Shown here: in pieces, positions 26,801-37,749 of the stretch
Layout of the letters: each line of letters begins with the position of its first letter
Numbering within the stretch: the first letter of the stretch is position 1
Assembly: GCF_010731675.1 (NCBI RefSeq)
Contig: NZ_AP022584.1
Span: forward strand, 2,728,001-2,792,000
Length of the DNA: 64,000 nucleotides
Direction of reading: 5' to 3'
DNA from: Mycobacterium marseillense
GTDB lineage: Bacteria; Actinomycetota; Actinomycetes; Mycobacteriales; Mycobacteriaceae
Position numbers and translations under genes: made by a program
Notes under the pieces: model-generated
Told to the model about the DNA's origin: nothing
Seen by the model: only the letters and a program-made list of their open reading frames with translations
The model's database searches: none

Positions 26801-27319
26801 CTAGTCGGTAACTTTACCCTGGCGCTGTTGCAGGGCCTCATCCTTGGCCCGCACGGTCTCGGCCAGCTGCTGCTGGAAGTCGACGATCCGCGCCCGCAGC
26901 GCGGGGTCGGACGACCCGAGGATGCGTACGGCGAGCAGGCCGGCGTTGCGGGCGCCGCCGATAGAGACCGTCGCCACCGGGACGCCGGCGGGCATCTGCA
27001 CGATCGACAGCAACGAGTCCAGGCCGTCGAGCCGCGCGAGCGGCACCGGCACGCCGATCACCGGCAGCGGCGTCGCGGACGCGACCATGCCGGGCAGGTG
27101 CGCAGCTCCCCCGGCGCCCGCGATGATCACCTCGATGCCACGCCCGGCCGCCTCGCGGGCGTAGTCGAACATCACCTGCGGGGTGCGGTGCGCCGAGACG
27201 ACCCGGACCTCGGCCGGCACGTCGAATTCGGCCAGCGCCGCCGCGGCGTCCTGCATCACCGACCAGTCGCTGTCACTGCCCATGATGACGCCGACGCGAG
27301 CCTGCCGATCGCTACTCAT
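26801..27319 (-). CDS. purE: N5-carboxyaminoimidazole ribonucleotide mutase PurE
   Basis: PurE converts N5-CAIR to CAIR in purine synthesis, working with PurK. The 172-residue protein has the class I PurE signature [11 protein letters not shown] and [15 protein letters not shown] with the catalytic His in SAHRTP, and [14 protein letters not shown] for the second active-site loop. Length fits the family. The ATG at 27317-27319 overlaps the end of purK by eight bases, so the two are translationally coupled, as in most actinobacteria. A longer frame upstream to 27427 lies inside purK and is rejected. Orthologue of Rv3275c. Confidence 0.95.
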   Translation of the reverse strand: MSSDRQARVGVIMGSDSDWSVMQDAAAALAEFDVPAEVRVVSAHRTPQVMFDYAREAAGRGIEVIIAGAGGAAHLPGMVASATPLPVIGVPVPLARLDGLDSLLSIVQMPAGVPVATVSIGGARNAGLLAVRILGSSDPALRARIVDFQQQLAETVRAKDEALQQRQGKVTD

Positions 27320-28583
27320 GTGGATCCCATCCGTCCGTCCACTGCCCGTGTGACAACCAGTGTGCCGCCAGGTCGGCGCGTTCCCGCAGCTTCGCCACGC
27401 TTTCGTGCGCGGGGTCCACGCCGACAAAGTTGATGTGGCCGACCTTGCGGCCGGGGCGTTCCTGCTTGCCGTAGAGGTGGACGCGCGCGTCGGGCATCCG
27501 CGCGAACAGGTGGTGCAGCCGCTCGTCCAGGCTCATCGGCGGGGGCGTCGCGGCGCCCAGCACGTTGGCCATCACGGTCACCGGCGCCAGCGCGTCGGTG
27601 TCGCCGAGCGGATAGTCCAGCACCGCGCGCAGGTGCTGTTCGAACTGGCTGGTGCGCGAACCGTCCATGGTCCAGTGCCCGGAGTTGTGCGGCCGCATCG
27701 CCAGCTCGTTGACGAGCAGCTCGCCGTCATCGGTCTCGAACAGCTCGACCGCGAGCACGCCGACCACCCCGAGCTCGCCGGCCAGCCGCAGCGCCAGCTG
27801 CTGCGCGTCGGCGGCCACACCGTCGGGCAGGTTCGGGGCGGGGGCGATCACCTGCACGCAGATCCCGTCGCGCTGGACCGTCTCGACGACCGGCCAGGCC
27901 GCGCCCTGGCCGAACGGCGATCGCGCCACCAGGGCGGACAGCTCGCGGCGCAGGTTCACCTGCTCCTCGGCCATCACCGGCACGCGAGAGGCCAGGAAGT
28001 CGGTCGCGATCTCGCGGGCGTGCAAAGGGTCGCGGGCCATCCGCACCCCGCGCCCGTCGTAGCCGCCGCGGATCGCCTTGACCACCACGGGGCCGGCGAT
28101 AACGCGCGCGAACTCGTCGAGTTCGTCGACGCTGCGGATCTCGGCGTAGCGGGGCACGGGAACGCCGAGCGCCTCCAACCGCCGGCGCATCACGAGCTTG
28201 TCCTGGGCGTGCACCAGCGCCTGCGGCGGCGGCGCGACGTTGATGCCCTCGGCGACCAGCTTGTCCAGCAATTCGGTCGGCACATGCTCGTGGTCGAACG
28301 TCAGCACGTCCGCACCCTCGGCCACCCGGCGCAGGTCCTCGAGATCGGTGTGCGAACCGATCACCACATCGGGAGCGACCAGCGCGGCCGATTCCCCGGC
28401 GTCGGTGGCCAGCACGCGCAGCGTCTGGCCCAGCGCGATCGCCGCCTGGTGGGTCATCCGGGCGAGCTGACCGCCACCGACCATCGCGACGACGGGGGTG
28501 ACGCGGGGCACGGCTCGGGCGGCTGCGGGGCGCGATACGAGGGGGGCTGCGCCCGACGGGCGTGTACTCGGCACGGCCATCAT
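27312..28583 (-). CDS. purK: 5-(carboxyamino)imidazole ribonucleotide synthase PurK
   Basis: PurK uses ATP and bicarbonate to carboxylate AIR to N5-CAIR. The 423-residue ATP-grasp enzyme starts its core with [17 protein letters not shown] and shows [28 protein letters not shown] (ATP-binding loop) and [14 protein letters not shown] (metal- and ATP-binding C-terminal segment). It matches Rv3276c. The first of two adjacent ATGs (28583 and 28580) is used; the N-terminal 30 residues are Pro/Ala/Arg-rich and not conserved, so a later start is possible. It lies upstream of purE with an eight-base overlap and is divergent from the GtrA gene. Confidence 0.94.
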   Translation of the reverse strand: MMAVPSTRPSGAAPLVSRPAAARAVPRVTPVVAMVGGGQLARMTHQAAIALGQTLRVLATDAGESAALVAPDVVIGSHTDLEDLRRVAEGADVLTFDHEHVPTELLDKLVAEGINVAPPPQALVHAQDKLVMRRRLEALGVPVPRYAEIRSVDELDEFARVIAGPVVVKAIRGGYDGRGVRMARDPLHAREIATDFLASRVPVMAEEQVNLRRELSALVARSPFGQGAAWPVVETVQRDGICVQVIAPAPNLPDGVAADAQQLALRLAGELGVVGVLAVELFETDDGELLVNELAMRPHNSGHWTMDGSRTSQFEQHLRAVLDYPLGDTDALAPVTVMANVLGAATPPPMSLDERLHHLFARMPDARVHLYGKQERPGRKVGHINFVGVDPAHESVAKLRERADLAAHWLSHGQWTDGWDPHE

Positions 28584-28655
28584 CGTGTCACGGCTGCGCC
28601 TACCGCCGCCAAAGGCGTGTTGACCGGCGCCGACACCGAATTGTTATGTACGATT

Positions 28656-28685
28656 TTGCGTCTAATTTGTGTCCGTCCGTACACT
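28656..28685 (+). promoter_or_regulatory. Predicted promoter for a leaderless GtrA-family gene
   Basis: TTGCGT at 28656-28661 and TACACT at 28680-28685 are separated by 18 bases. The -10 ends eight bases before the GTG at 28694, so transcription should start at or next to the start codon, giving a leaderless message, a common mycobacterial mode. The surrounding 60 bases are AT-rich relative to the window. Confidence 0.5.
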
Positions 28686-28693
28686 GACGTGTT

Positions 28694-29353
28694 GTGTCCT
28701 TCGCCGAAGCCACGATCGCGCGTCTGCCAAGGGTTTTGCAGCCCTATTTGCTACGCCACCACGAACTGATCAAATTCGCCATTGTCGGCGGCACCACGTT
28801 CGTCATCGACTCGGCGATTTTCTACACGCTCAAGCTGACAATTCTTGAACCAAAACCGGTGACCGCGAAGGTGATCGCGGGCATCGTCGCGGTCATCGCG
28901 TCCTACGTGCTGAACCGGGAATGGAGCTTCCGCAACCGCGGCGGGCGCGAGCGCCACCACGAGGCCCTGCTGTTCTTCGCGTTCAGCGGCGTGGGGGTGC
29001 TGCTGTCCATGGCGCCGCTGTGGTTCTCCAGCTACGTGCTGCAACTGCGCGAGCCGACGGTGTCGCTGGCGGTGGAAAACGTCGCCGACTTCATCTCGGC
29101 CTACATCATCGGAAACCTGCTACAGATGGCGTTCCGCTTCTGGGCGTTCCGCCGTTGGGTATTTCCGGACCAGTTTGCCCGCACTCCGGACAAGGCCCTG
29201 GAATCCGCCCTCACCGCCGGTGGTATTGCCGAGATCTTCGAAGACGAGATCGAGGGTGGAAACGTCACCCTGTTGCGCGCCTGGCGCAATCGGGCGGGCC
29301 GGCTGGGTCAGCTCGGCGATTCCTCGGAACCGAGGGTGTCGAAGACTTCGTGA
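28694..29353 (+). CDS. GtrA-family integral membrane protein (Rv3277-like)
   Basis: This 219-residue protein has the GtrA fold of four membrane helices: IKFAIVGGTTFVIDSAIFYTL near residue 25 (the family signature), VIAGIVAVIASYVLNREWSF, LLFFAFSGVGVLLSMAPLW and ISAYIIGNLLQMAFRFWAFRRW. GtrA proteins are thought to flip or present polyprenyl-linked sugars for cell-surface glycosylation. The C-terminal 60 residues are hydrophilic and cytoplasmic. It starts with GTG at 28694 in a leaderless context. Its 3' end overlaps the convergent PH-domain gene by 46 bases. Orthologue of Rv3277, somewhat shorter. Confidence 0.87.
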   Translation: MSFAEATIARLPRVLQPYLLRHHELIKFAIVGGTTFVIDSAIFYTLKLTILEPKPVTAKVIAGIVAVIASYVLNREWSFRNRGGRERHHEALLFFAFSGVGVLLSMAPLWFSSYVLQLREPTVSLAVENVADFISAYIIGNLLQMAFRFWAFRRWVFPDQFARTPDKALESALTAGGIAEIFEDEIEGGNVTLLRAWRNRAGRLGQLGDSSEPRVSKTS

Positions 29354-29826
29354 TACAGCAGCGCGTGCACCTCGCGCAGCCGCGGAATGTCGTAGAACTC
29401 CAACGGATCTTGTGACGCCGATTCGATGATCAGCGTCCCGGTGCGAAACATCCGTTCGGTGATCCGGTCGCGGAATTCCACGCTGTTGATCCGGGCCAGC
29501 GGGATGTCGATTCCGGTGCGCGTCAGGACGCCGTGCCGGAACATCACCCGCCGGTTCGTCACCACGAAATGGGTTGTCAGCCAGCTTCCGAAGGGCCACA
29601 GCGTCAGCCAGCCGACGATCACCAGCCAGATTCCCCAGATGACGCCGTAGATGATGTTCTTGGCGAGCTGCTCCCAGTGCGTCGAGTTGAGGTATCCGGA
29701 GCCGAACGCCGCCAGCCCGGTCACTCCGATGAGAACCAGTACCGGCCAGATCAACCGCTTCCAGTGCGGGTGGCGGTGCACGATGACGTGCTCGCCGGCG
29801 GCCAGCACATTGTCCGGATAGCCCAT
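29308..29826 (-). CDS. Membrane protein with bacterial PH-like domain (Rv3278c-like)
   Basis: This 172-residue protein has two adjacent membrane helices (about residues 26-45 and 60-80, with VLVLIGVTGLAAFGSGYL and IWGIWLVIVGWLTLW) followed by a cytoplasmic bacterial PH-like domain (THFVVTNRRVMFRHGVLTR; IPLARINSVEFRDR). The role is unknown; PH-domain membrane proteins are often envelope-stress or lipid-binding factors. It starts with ATG at 29826. Its coding 3' end overlaps the convergent GtrA gene by 46 bases. Matches Rv3278c. Confidence 0.87.
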   Translation of the reverse strand: MGYPDNVLAAGEHVIVHRHPHWKRLIWPVLVLIGVTGLAAFGSGYLNSTHWEQLAKNIIYGVIWGIWLVIVGWLTLWPFGSWLTTHFVVTNRRVMFRHGVLTRTGIDIPLARINSVEFRDRITERMFRTGTLIIESASQDPLEFYDIPRLREVHALLYHEVFDTLGSEESPS

Positions 29827-29868
29827 GCCCGCAGACCTTAGCGGCGCGGCGCGACGATCCGCGGGTAA

Positions 29869-30693
29869 CTAGCGCAAATGCACCACATCGCCCGCCGCGA
29901 CGACGGCGGTCTGGCCGCCGCTGTCCAGGCAGAGCCGGCCCTGGTCGTCGATGGCGGTTGCGGTGCCGTCGATCTGCTTGCCGCCGGGCAGGTGCGCGCG
30001 CACCCGGTTGCCAAGCGTCAGGCTGCGCGCCCGGTAGTCGGCGGCCAGCGCCCAGTCGGCGCCGCGCGCGGCACGCCAGGCCACGATCCGCCGCCCCAGC
30101 TCCCGCAGCAGCGCGGACACCAGCTGCGTGCGGTCGGGGTCGGCGACGCCGAGATCGAGCAGCGACGTCGCGCCGGGCCCCTCGATCTCGTCGGCGGACT
30201 GAGTCACGTTGAGCCCCAAGCCGATAACCACCACCGGCTTGGCCACCTCGGCGAGGATTCCGGCCAGCTTGCCCGGCGAATCCGCCGGCCCGGCCAACAC
30301 GTCGTTGGGCCACTTGAGCCCCACCCGGGCCCCGGACCCTTCCAGCAGCGGGGCGACGGTGTCGACCACCGCCACCCCGGTGGCCAGCGGCAGCCAGCCC
30401 CACCCCGTGCTCGGGACGTCCACGACGCTGACACCGACCGACATCGTGATCTGGGCGCGCGGCGTGGCCGACCAGCCGCGGCCGTGCCGCCCCCGCCCGG
30501 CGGTCTGGTGCTCGGCGATCAGCACGGCGCCCGCGACGTCGGCGCCCGACGCCGCCCGCGCCAACAGGTCGGCGTTGGTGGATCCGGTCTGCTCGACGAC
30601 GTCGAGCTGACGCCAGCCCAACCCGGTGCCGATCAACTCGGCGCGCAGCGCGGCGGCGTCCAGTGGTGCTCGAAGTTGATCTCGGTCTGTCAC
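29869..30693 (-). CDS. birA: Biotin-protein ligase BirA
   Basis: BirA makes biotinyl-AMP and transfers biotin to the Lys of carboxyl-carrier domains such as AccA3 in this window. The 274-residue protein is the mono-functional type without the N-terminal DNA-binding domain of E. coli BirA. The ATP/biotin loop GRGRHGRGWSA near residue 67, the substrate pocket VGLKWPNDVL and a C-terminal SH3-like domain (GTATAIDDQGRLCL) are visible. It starts with GTG at 30693; a longer frame upstream lies in the neighbouring flavoprotein gene. It corresponds to Rv3279c and lies about 5 kb before accD5 here, rather than immediately beside it as I recall for M. tuberculosis. Confidence 0.93.
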   Translation of the reverse strand: MTDRDQLRAPLDAAALRAELIGTGLGWRQLDVVEQTGSTNADLLARAASGADVAGAVLIAEHQTAGRGRHGRGWSATPRAQITMSVGVSVVDVPSTGWGWLPLATGVAVVDTVAPLLEGSGARVGLKWPNDVLAGPADSPGKLAGILAEVAKPVVVIGLGLNVTQSADEIEGPGATSLLDLGVADPDRTQLVSALLRELGRRIVAWRAARGADWALAADYRARSLTLGNRVRAHLPGGKQIDGTATAIDDQGRLCLDSGGQTAVVAAGDVVHLR

Positions 30694-30710
30694 CGGACCC
30701 AGCCTAGAAC

Positions 30711-32279
30711 TCAGGACCGACGGTCGCGCATGTCCAGCACGGCCAGGTGGCTGAACAGCATGCTCGTCCCGATCGGGTTGCCCCCGCCGGGATACGCGGT
30801 GCCGCTGGGCGCGGCCATCGTGTTGCCCGCCGCGTACAGGCCCGCAATGGGGTCGCCGGACGTGTCGAGCACCCGCCCCGCGGTGTCGGTGCGCAGGCCG
30901 CCTTTGGTGCCCAGGTCCGAGATGCCGAACGCCGCGGCGTGATACGGCGGCTTTTCGATGGGCACCAGCGGCGAGGCGCCCGCCGAGAACGCGCGATCGA
31001 AGGCCTCGTCGCCGCGGCCGAAGTCCTCGTCGACGCCGGAGGCGGCAAAACCGTTGAACCGCTTTACCGTTGCCGCCAGCTTCTCGCTCGGCACCCCGAT
31101 CTTGGCGGCCAGTTCCTCGAGGGTGTCCGCGGAGTGCCACAGGCCGGCGGCGACGTACTTCTCGGTCTCGACGATGGAGACATTGGCCGCCTTGACCGGC
31201 GGCACCTCTCCCTCGGAGTCGTCGTAGATCATCCAGTACGGCAACGTGATTGAGCCATCGGCCAGCTGCGCGATGATCTCGCGGCCGGCCCGGTCGTAGG
31301 CGCGGGACTCGTTGACGAACCGGTCGCCGTCCTGGTTGACGAAGATGCCGCCGGTGAACCACAACGCGAAAGCGGACCGGCCGTCGGGATGGGTCATGCC
31401 CGGCGACCACCACGCCTGGTCCAGCAGGTCGGTGTCCGCGCCGGCGGCGATGCCGGCCTGCAGCGCCAGGCCGCGACTTCCCGGGCCGCCCATGGTGTCT
31501 CGCGCGGCGCCCGGCACCCCGTACTTCTGGCGGAGCTCGTCGTTGCCTTCGAAGCCGCCGGCGGCCAGCAGCACGCCCCGGCGGGCCCGGATGGCGCGGC
31601 GCTGCCCGCCGGTCTCCACGATCGCGCCGGTGACCCGGCCGTCGGACAGCACGAGTTCGACCAGTGCGGTGTCGAGCTGTAGCGACGCCGTCGGGTACTG
31701 GCCGATGGCCTTGAGGAACCGGGCGATCAGGGCGCGGCCCCCGACGTAGTAGTCCGACGGCGGTTCGGCGCCGAGCCGGTCGGTGTCCAGCGGCCCGCGA
31801 ATCGCGTCACGGAATTCGGGGGCGGCGGCCACCGCCAGCGGCTTGGCGGCGATGTGGCGCTGGCCGTCCAGGCGCGCCTTTGGCGCCTTGCCGTAGTAGT
31901 CGGGCCACGGCAGCGGCACGAATTTCAGGTTCGGGTCGGCCTCCAGGTATTCGATCAGCCCGGCGCCGCCGCGGACGAAGGTCTCCTGCAGCTCGCGCGG
32001 CGTGCGATCACCGACCACGGCGCGGTAGTAGGTGAGCGCGTCCTCGATGGTGTCGTCGGTGCCGGCGCGCAGCAGCACCGGATTACACGGGAACCAGACG
32101 CCGCCGCCGCCGGAGTAGGCCGTGGTGCCACCGAATTTCGCGGTCGCCTCGATCAGCAGCACGTCGAGGCCTTCGCGCGCCGCGGTGTACGCACCGGTCA
32201 CGCCGCCACCGCCCGATCCCGCGACCAGCACGTCGCATTCGGCCGCCCAGTCCGCGGTTCCCAACAGGCGGGCGTCCAT
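30711..32279 (-). CDS. FAD-dependent 3-ketosteroid delta-1-dehydrogenase-like flavoprotein
   Basis: This 522-residue flavoprotein belongs to the fumarate reductase/3-ketosteroid dehydrogenase (KstD) superfamily. FAD binds at VLVAGSGGGGVTGAYTA (residues 17-33) with Glu ending strand 2 (LLIEATAKFGG). GGRALIARFLKAI and GVLLAAGGFEGND are typical of the family, and the C-terminal AYPGGGNPIGTSMLFSHLA corresponds to the Tyr-Pro-Gly end of the KstD active site. The substrate could be a steroid or another cyclic ketone; it cannot be fixed from sequence. It starts with ATG at 32279. It lies in a cluster with a CoA ligase, a SnoaL-like protein and a PucR regulator that I do not recall between birA and accD5 in M. 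tuberculosis. Confidence 0.85.
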   Translation of the reverse strand: MDARLLGTADWAAECDVLVAGSGGGGVTGAYTAAREGLDVLLIEATAKFGGTTAYSGGGGVWFPCNPVLLRAGTDDTIEDALTYYRAVVGDRTPRELQETFVRGGAGLIEYLEADPNLKFVPLPWPDYYGKAPKARLDGQRHIAAKPLAVAAAPEFRDAIRGPLDTDRLGAEPPSDYYVGGRALIARFLKAIGQYPTASLQLDTALVELVLSDGRVTGAIVETGGQRRAIRARRGVLLAAGGFEGNDELRQKYGVPGAARDTMGGPGSRGLALQAGIAAGADTDLLDQAWWSPGMTHPDGRSAFALWFTGGIFVNQDGDRFVNESRAYDRAGREIIAQLADGSITLPYWMIYDDSEGEVPPVKAANVSIVETEKYVAAGLWHSADTLEELAAKIGVPSEKLAATVKRFNGFAASGVDEDFGRGDEAFDRAFSAGASPLVPIEKPPYHAAAFGISDLGTKGGLRTDTAGRVLDTSGDPIAGLYAAGNTMAAPSGTAYPGGGNPIGTSMLFSHLAVLDMRDRRS

Positions 32280-32337
32280 CAGCGGAGACTACCTCGCCGC
32301 CGCGCCCGACTCGAACGGCAGGCGTCGACGGGCGCGG

Positions 32338-33990
32338 TCACAGGTAGCGCTGCCGGCTGTGCGACGCGAATTCCGCGTCGAGCGAGCGCTTTTCGTCGGC
32401 GCTCATCCGGTGGTAGGCGGGCGCTCCCCGCCCGGCCCACCGGTATACCGGTTCGTCGGTGCGCCAGCGCTGTCGTTGCAGCACGCGCTTGAGCACCTTG
32501 TTGGAGCCGGTGACGGGCAGGCTCGCCGACAGCCGCAGGAACCGGGGAACGCCCTTGCGGCCCAGGTCTTTCTGACCGGACAGGTAGGCGGCGAACCCTG
32601 CGGCATCGAATCCCTCGGGGTCGGGGACCTCGAGGGCCGCCATCACCTGATCGCCGGACCGCGGGTCAGGCACCGCGTAAACCCCGGCGGCCACCACGTC
32701 CGGGTGCCGGCGCAGGACACGCTCGATCGTCAGCGCGGAGGTGTTCTCGCCGTCGACCCGGATCCAGTCGCCGCGGCGGCCGGCGAAGTACAGGAAGCCC
32801 GCCTCGTCGCGGTACCCGAGGTCGCCGGTCCAATACCAGCCGTTGCGGATCCGCTCGGCGTCGGCGTCGTCGTTTTTGTAGTAGCCCTCGAACGTCCGGG
32901 TGCCCGCCTTGTCGACGATCTCGCCCACGGCCTCGTCGGGGTTGCGCACCCGGCCGTGTTCATCGAGCAGCGCGGGCGGGCAGTCGGTCAGCGTCTGCGG
33001 GTCGACCACCGCGACGCCGGGGTGGGCCGGCCGGCCCAGCGCGCCGGGCGGTGCGTCGGGATCGTGTGTGACGGCGCCGCCGCCCTCGCTGGAGCCGTAG
33101 CCCTCCAGCAGTTCCGCGCCGAAGCGGCGCCGGAATTCGGCCTGGTCGTCCGGTGACGCCTCGGTGCCGAAGCCGCGGACCAGTGGGTTGTCGGCATCGT
33201 CGGGCCGCTCGGGCGTGGCCATCAGATAGGCGAGCGCCTTGCCCACGTAGGTGAAGAACGTCGCGCCGAAGTAGCGCACGTCGGGCAGAAACCGCGACGC
33301 CGAGAACGCGGGCGTCAGGCACACCGTGGCGCCGTTGGCCAGCGCCGGCGCCCACAGCGCCATGATCGCGTTGCCGTGGAACAGCGGCATGCAGCAGTAC
33401 TCCACGTCGGCGCGGACATGGCCGAACTTCTCGCCGGCCGCCGTCGCGATCCAGGCCAGCCGGCCCTGGCTGCATTTGACCGCCTTCGACGCACCCGTCG
33501 TCCCCGAGGTGAACAGCAGCAGGAACAACGATTCCGGGCCCACCCCCGCCGCGACGGCGGGTTGACCGCGGTGGGCCTCGATGCGCCCGCGGTAGCCGGG
33601 GTCGTCGTCGACTTGCAGAAACCGATCACCGTCCAGCTCCAGGCCGAGCCCGCGCAATCGCTGCGTCCCCGCGGCGTCGGTGACGATCATCTGGCAGTCC
33701 GTGTGCCGGACCTCCGCGGCCAGCTCGGCGGCGCCGCGGGTCGGGTTGATGCCCACCACCGTCGCCCCCACCAACGCCGCGCCGCCGAGCCAGAAGACGA
33801 AGTCGGGCACGTTGTCCAGCAGGACGCCGATGTGAAACGGCCCGTCACGGCGCATCGATTGGGCCAACGCGCCGCGCGCGGCGGATTCGCGGACCACCTC
33901 GTCCCAGGTCCAGTCGCGGTCGCGGGTGCGCAGCCCGACGTGTTCGTCACCGAGGCGATCGAGGAGCATCGTCGCGATGTCGGCGGCCAT
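32338..33990 (-). CDS. Acyl-CoA synthetase (FadD-type AMP-binding enzyme)
   Basis: This 550-residue enzyme activates a carboxylic acid to its CoA thioester through an acyl-adenylate. The P-loop is LFTSGTTGASKAVK near residue 158, the adenine motif is GYGSSEGG, the ribose-binding Asp is in YWTGDLGYRD, the hinge is GDWIRVDGEN, and the catalytic Lys is in GSNKVLKR. It resembles the mycobacterial FadD17/FadD1 branch, which includes enzymes acting on steroid side chains, but the substrate is unknown. It starts with ATG at 33990, one base after the stop of the SnoaL-like gene, so they are coupled. It probably prepares the substrate of, or works after, the neighbouring flavoprotein. Confidence 0.88.
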   Translation of the reverse strand: MAADIATMLLDRLGDEHVGLRTRDRDWTWDEVVRESAARGALAQSMRRDGPFHIGVLLDNVPDFVFWLGGAALVGATVVGINPTRGAAELAAEVRHTDCQMIVTDAAGTQRLRGLGLELDGDRFLQVDDDPGYRGRIEAHRGQPAVAAGVGPESLFLLLFTSGTTGASKAVKCSQGRLAWIATAAGEKFGHVRADVEYCCMPLFHGNAIMALWAPALANGATVCLTPAFSASRFLPDVRYFGATFFTYVGKALAYLMATPERPDDADNPLVRGFGTEASPDDQAEFRRRFGAELLEGYGSSEGGGAVTHDPDAPPGALGRPAHPGVAVVDPQTLTDCPPALLDEHGRVRNPDEAVGEIVDKAGTRTFEGYYKNDDADAERIRNGWYWTGDLGYRDEAGFLYFAGRRGDWIRVDGENTSALTIERVLRRHPDVVAAGVYAVPDPRSGDQVMAALEVPDPEGFDAAGFAAYLSGQKDLGRKGVPRFLRLSASLPVTGSNKVLKRVLQRQRWRTDEPVYRWAGRGAPAYHRMSADEKRSLDAEFASHSRQRYL

Positions 33991-33991
33991 C

Positions 33992-34546
33992 TCAGGCCGA
34001 CGCGTGCACGAGGTCCAGGTACTCCTGCGGCAGCTCGTCGCGGGACAGCTTGGTCACGCTGACCACGCCCGAGTTGTAGGAGTCCTCACCAATGATCTTG
34101 CCGCTGTGGTCGATTGGCCACAGCAGCAGCTGCCGGAACACCACCAGGTAGTCCCCGTCGGGGTCGTCGACCGGCATCCCGAGGATGCGGGTCAGCTCCG
34201 CCGCCGGGTACAGCTGCTTGAGCAGGCCCTCGGTCACCAGGCAGTCGTCATCAACGACGAGCCGCTGCACCTCGAACTCGAGAACGTTGGTGCGGGTCGC
34301 CAGGAAGTCGACGTAGTAGCCGCGCACCCCGTCGGTGGTTTTCGCGCCCACATCCTGCGCGCCGTGCCAAAAGTGGTAGGCGGGCTCGGGGCTCAGCGTC
34401 GCCATCAGCCGCTCCAAATCCGGTGCGGCCTCGGCCTTCATGTGCTCGATCACCACGCTGAGCACCGCCCGGTGCCGCTCGTTGGTGGTTTCGGCCAGCC
34501 GCCTCTCCAGCGGCTCCCAGGTCCGGGTGGGGTCGATGATCGCCAT
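33992..34546 (-). CDS. SnoaL/NTF2-like protein of unknown substrate
   Basis: This 184-residue protein has the SnoaL-like (NTF2 superfamily) pattern: an N-terminal helix bundle (ERHRAVLSVVIEHMKAEAAP) then a curved sheet with HFWHGAQDVG, YYVDFLATRTN and YLVVFRQLLLWPID. Such proteins are small polyketide or steroid cyclases, isomerases or hydratases. Catalytic residues cannot be assigned with certainty, though Asp and His residues line the expected cone. It starts with ATG at 34546. The CoA-ligase gene begins one base after its stop, and the PucR regulator lies just upstream on the same strand, so the three form a unit with the flavoprotein. Confidence 0.75.
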   Translation of the reverse strand: MAIIDPTRTWEPLERRLAETTNERHRAVLSVVIEHMKAEAAPDLERLMATLSPEPAYHFWHGAQDVGAKTTDGVRGYYVDFLATRTNVLEFEVQRLVVDDDCLVTEGLLKQLYPAAELTRILGMPVDDPDGDYLVVFRQLLLWPIDHSGKIIGEDSYNSGVVSVTKLSRDELPQEYLDLVHASA

Positions 34547-34627
34547 GCGGTCATCATCACGAATCCGGGGCTCGCGGTCATCCGCCAGCCGTCGCCCGTA
34601 TTCGCCGCTCCGCCCGACGAGCGTCGG

Positions 34628-35770
34628 TCAGGCCTGCTCCGGTTCGTCGAGTTCGGTCGAGGACAGCGCAATCCGCCGGATCATGAGCACCAGGGTGGCC
34701 GTGAACCGGTCCATCGGATCGTTGAGATCCCATCCCATCTGCGACTCGACGTGCGCGAGCCGCGCCGCGACGGTGCTGTGATGCAAATGCAGTTCGGCGG
34801 CCGTGCGCCGTAGCGACCCGAATACGAAGAAGGCCTCCACGGTGTCGACGTCAAGGGCGCCCGCCGGCGACGCGGCAATCTCGTTGATCCGCACCACATC
34901 TCGCTGACGACGCACCCGGTCCAGGGGGATGTCGGCCAACAGCTCCAGCGCGCTGAGCCGCTCATAGGCAACCGCGCGCCTTCCGTAACCGGTCGACGAC
35001 GCGAAGCGCAGCGCGCCCAGAGCCTGATGCCAGGACGTGGCCGCGCCTAACGCTTCGACGCTGGCACCGATGCCTACCCACGGGCCTCGGTTGGACCCCA
35101 CGGTCCGCCGTCCCGGGAACGCGGTGGTGATCGCGCTCTCCAGCCCGTCGGAGAGCGCCCGGGTGTCGATGGCCCCCTGGCACAGGACGGCCGTCGCGTT
35201 CCCGATGGCGGTCGAGCGCACCGAGGAGCCCGGGAGTTGGTGCGCGATGATCCGCAGCGCCTCGGGCGGCGAGTGCGCGGACACCGCGAGGACGCAGAGG
35301 TTGCGCGTTTCGTCCAGCCCGAGCAGGCGGACGGCCCGCACCCGGTCCTCGCGGCGCTCCTTGCCGGACAGCACGACTTCGAGCAGCGCCGGATCCCCGA
35401 TGTGCAACTCGCCCGACGCCCCGGTGCGCGTCGGCACCACGCGCAGGGTGTGGCTTAACCGATCGAGCAGCACCGGATCGAGGGCGTGCGCGGGGGCGTC
35501 GCGCTCCAGCCACACGCTCGGTTCGTCCGCGGGCGCGGGCGCCGGCCGCGGATCCCCGCCCGGTTCCAGCCGGCCCGCCGCGTCGTAACGAATCACGGTG
35601 CCCGACGCCCACCGCGCACCGACCGGGCATTCGGCCAGCAATGCCGCGCGCCGCACCACCGTGTCGGCGTCGGCCGCCGACTCGTGGAGCTGGTCGAAGT
35701 GGGAAATGATCCGCAGCACGGAGGCGGAGTCGGATCCCAGTTCCGACATCCGCACCGGATCGGCGCTCAT
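34628..35770 (-). CDS. PucR-family transcriptional regulator
   Basis: This 380-residue regulator ends in the PucR-type helix-turn-helix (about residues 315-365: [20 protein letters not shown] and [20 protein letters not shown]), the DNA-binding domain that recognises its own and nearby promoters. The middle has a GGDEF-like PucR ligand or dimer region, with [14 protein letters not shown]. The N-terminal third is a probable GAF-like sensor. It starts with ATG at 35770; a second in-frame ATG lies at residue 8. It heads the leftward SnoaL-FadD-flavoprotein cluster and is divergent from accD5 across 75 bases. It is the natural candidate for controlling that cluster, in response to an unknown metabolite. 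Confidence 0.85.
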   Translation of the reverse strand: MSADPVRMSELGSDSASVLRIISHFDQLHESAADADTVVRRAALLAECPVGARWASGTVIRYDAAGRLEPGGDPRPAPAPADEPSVWLERDAPAHALDPVLLDRLSHTLRVVPTRTGASGELHIGDPALLEVVLSGKERREDRVRAVRLLGLDETRNLCVLAVSAHSPPEALRIIAHQLPGSSVRSTAIGNATAVLCQGAIDTRALSDGLESAITTAFPGRRTVGSNRGPWVGIGASVEALGAATSWHQALGALRFASSTGYGRRAVAYERLSALELLADIPLDRVRRQRDVVRINEIAASPAGALDVDTVEAFFVFGSLRRTAAELHLHHSTVAARLAHVESQMGWDLNDPMDRFTATLVLMIRRIALSSTELDEPEQA

Positions 35771-35845
35771 CAGCGGAGGTTACCGTCATCGACCTTCATC
35801 GCCCTTCAAAGGGACGGACCACCAGCCACGCTAAGCTCGACTCCC

Positions 35846-37482
<1,637 letters not shown>

Positions 37483-37486
<4 letters not shown>

Positions 37487-37749
37487 CCGAGACCGAGACC
37501 GAGACTCAGACCGAACCGGCGGCCGCCGAAACCCAGCAGCCGCACGAGCCGCACATCCAGATCCTCAAGGGTGAGCCCACCGTCGAAGAGGTGGCCGCGC
37601 TGATCGCGGTGCTGGGCTGCGCCGGTGGCGCGCCCGAGCCCGAGCAGCCCGAGCAGACCCGCTGGGGCCTCCCGGTCGACCGGCTGCGGTTCTCGATGTC
37701 GAACTACCAGCGGCTGACCATGCAGCAAATGACGCACATGAGGCATTGA
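37483..37749 (+). CDS. accE5: Acyl-CoA carboxylase epsilon subunit AccE5
   Basis: AccE5 is a small activating subunit of the AccA3-AccD5 carboxylase. The 88-residue protein has the conserved core [20 protein letters not shown] and the C-terminal [12 protein letters not shown]. The N-terminus is a short Thr-Glu repeat ([10 protein letters not shown]) made of six-base units, different from the longer NETNNPAEVSDG-type repeats I recall in M. tuberculosis Rv3281, so this tail is variable between species. It starts with GTG at 37483 overlapping the accD5 stop. The maf start overlaps its own stop (TTGA). Short length makes homology moderate, but position is decisive. Confidence 0.9.
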
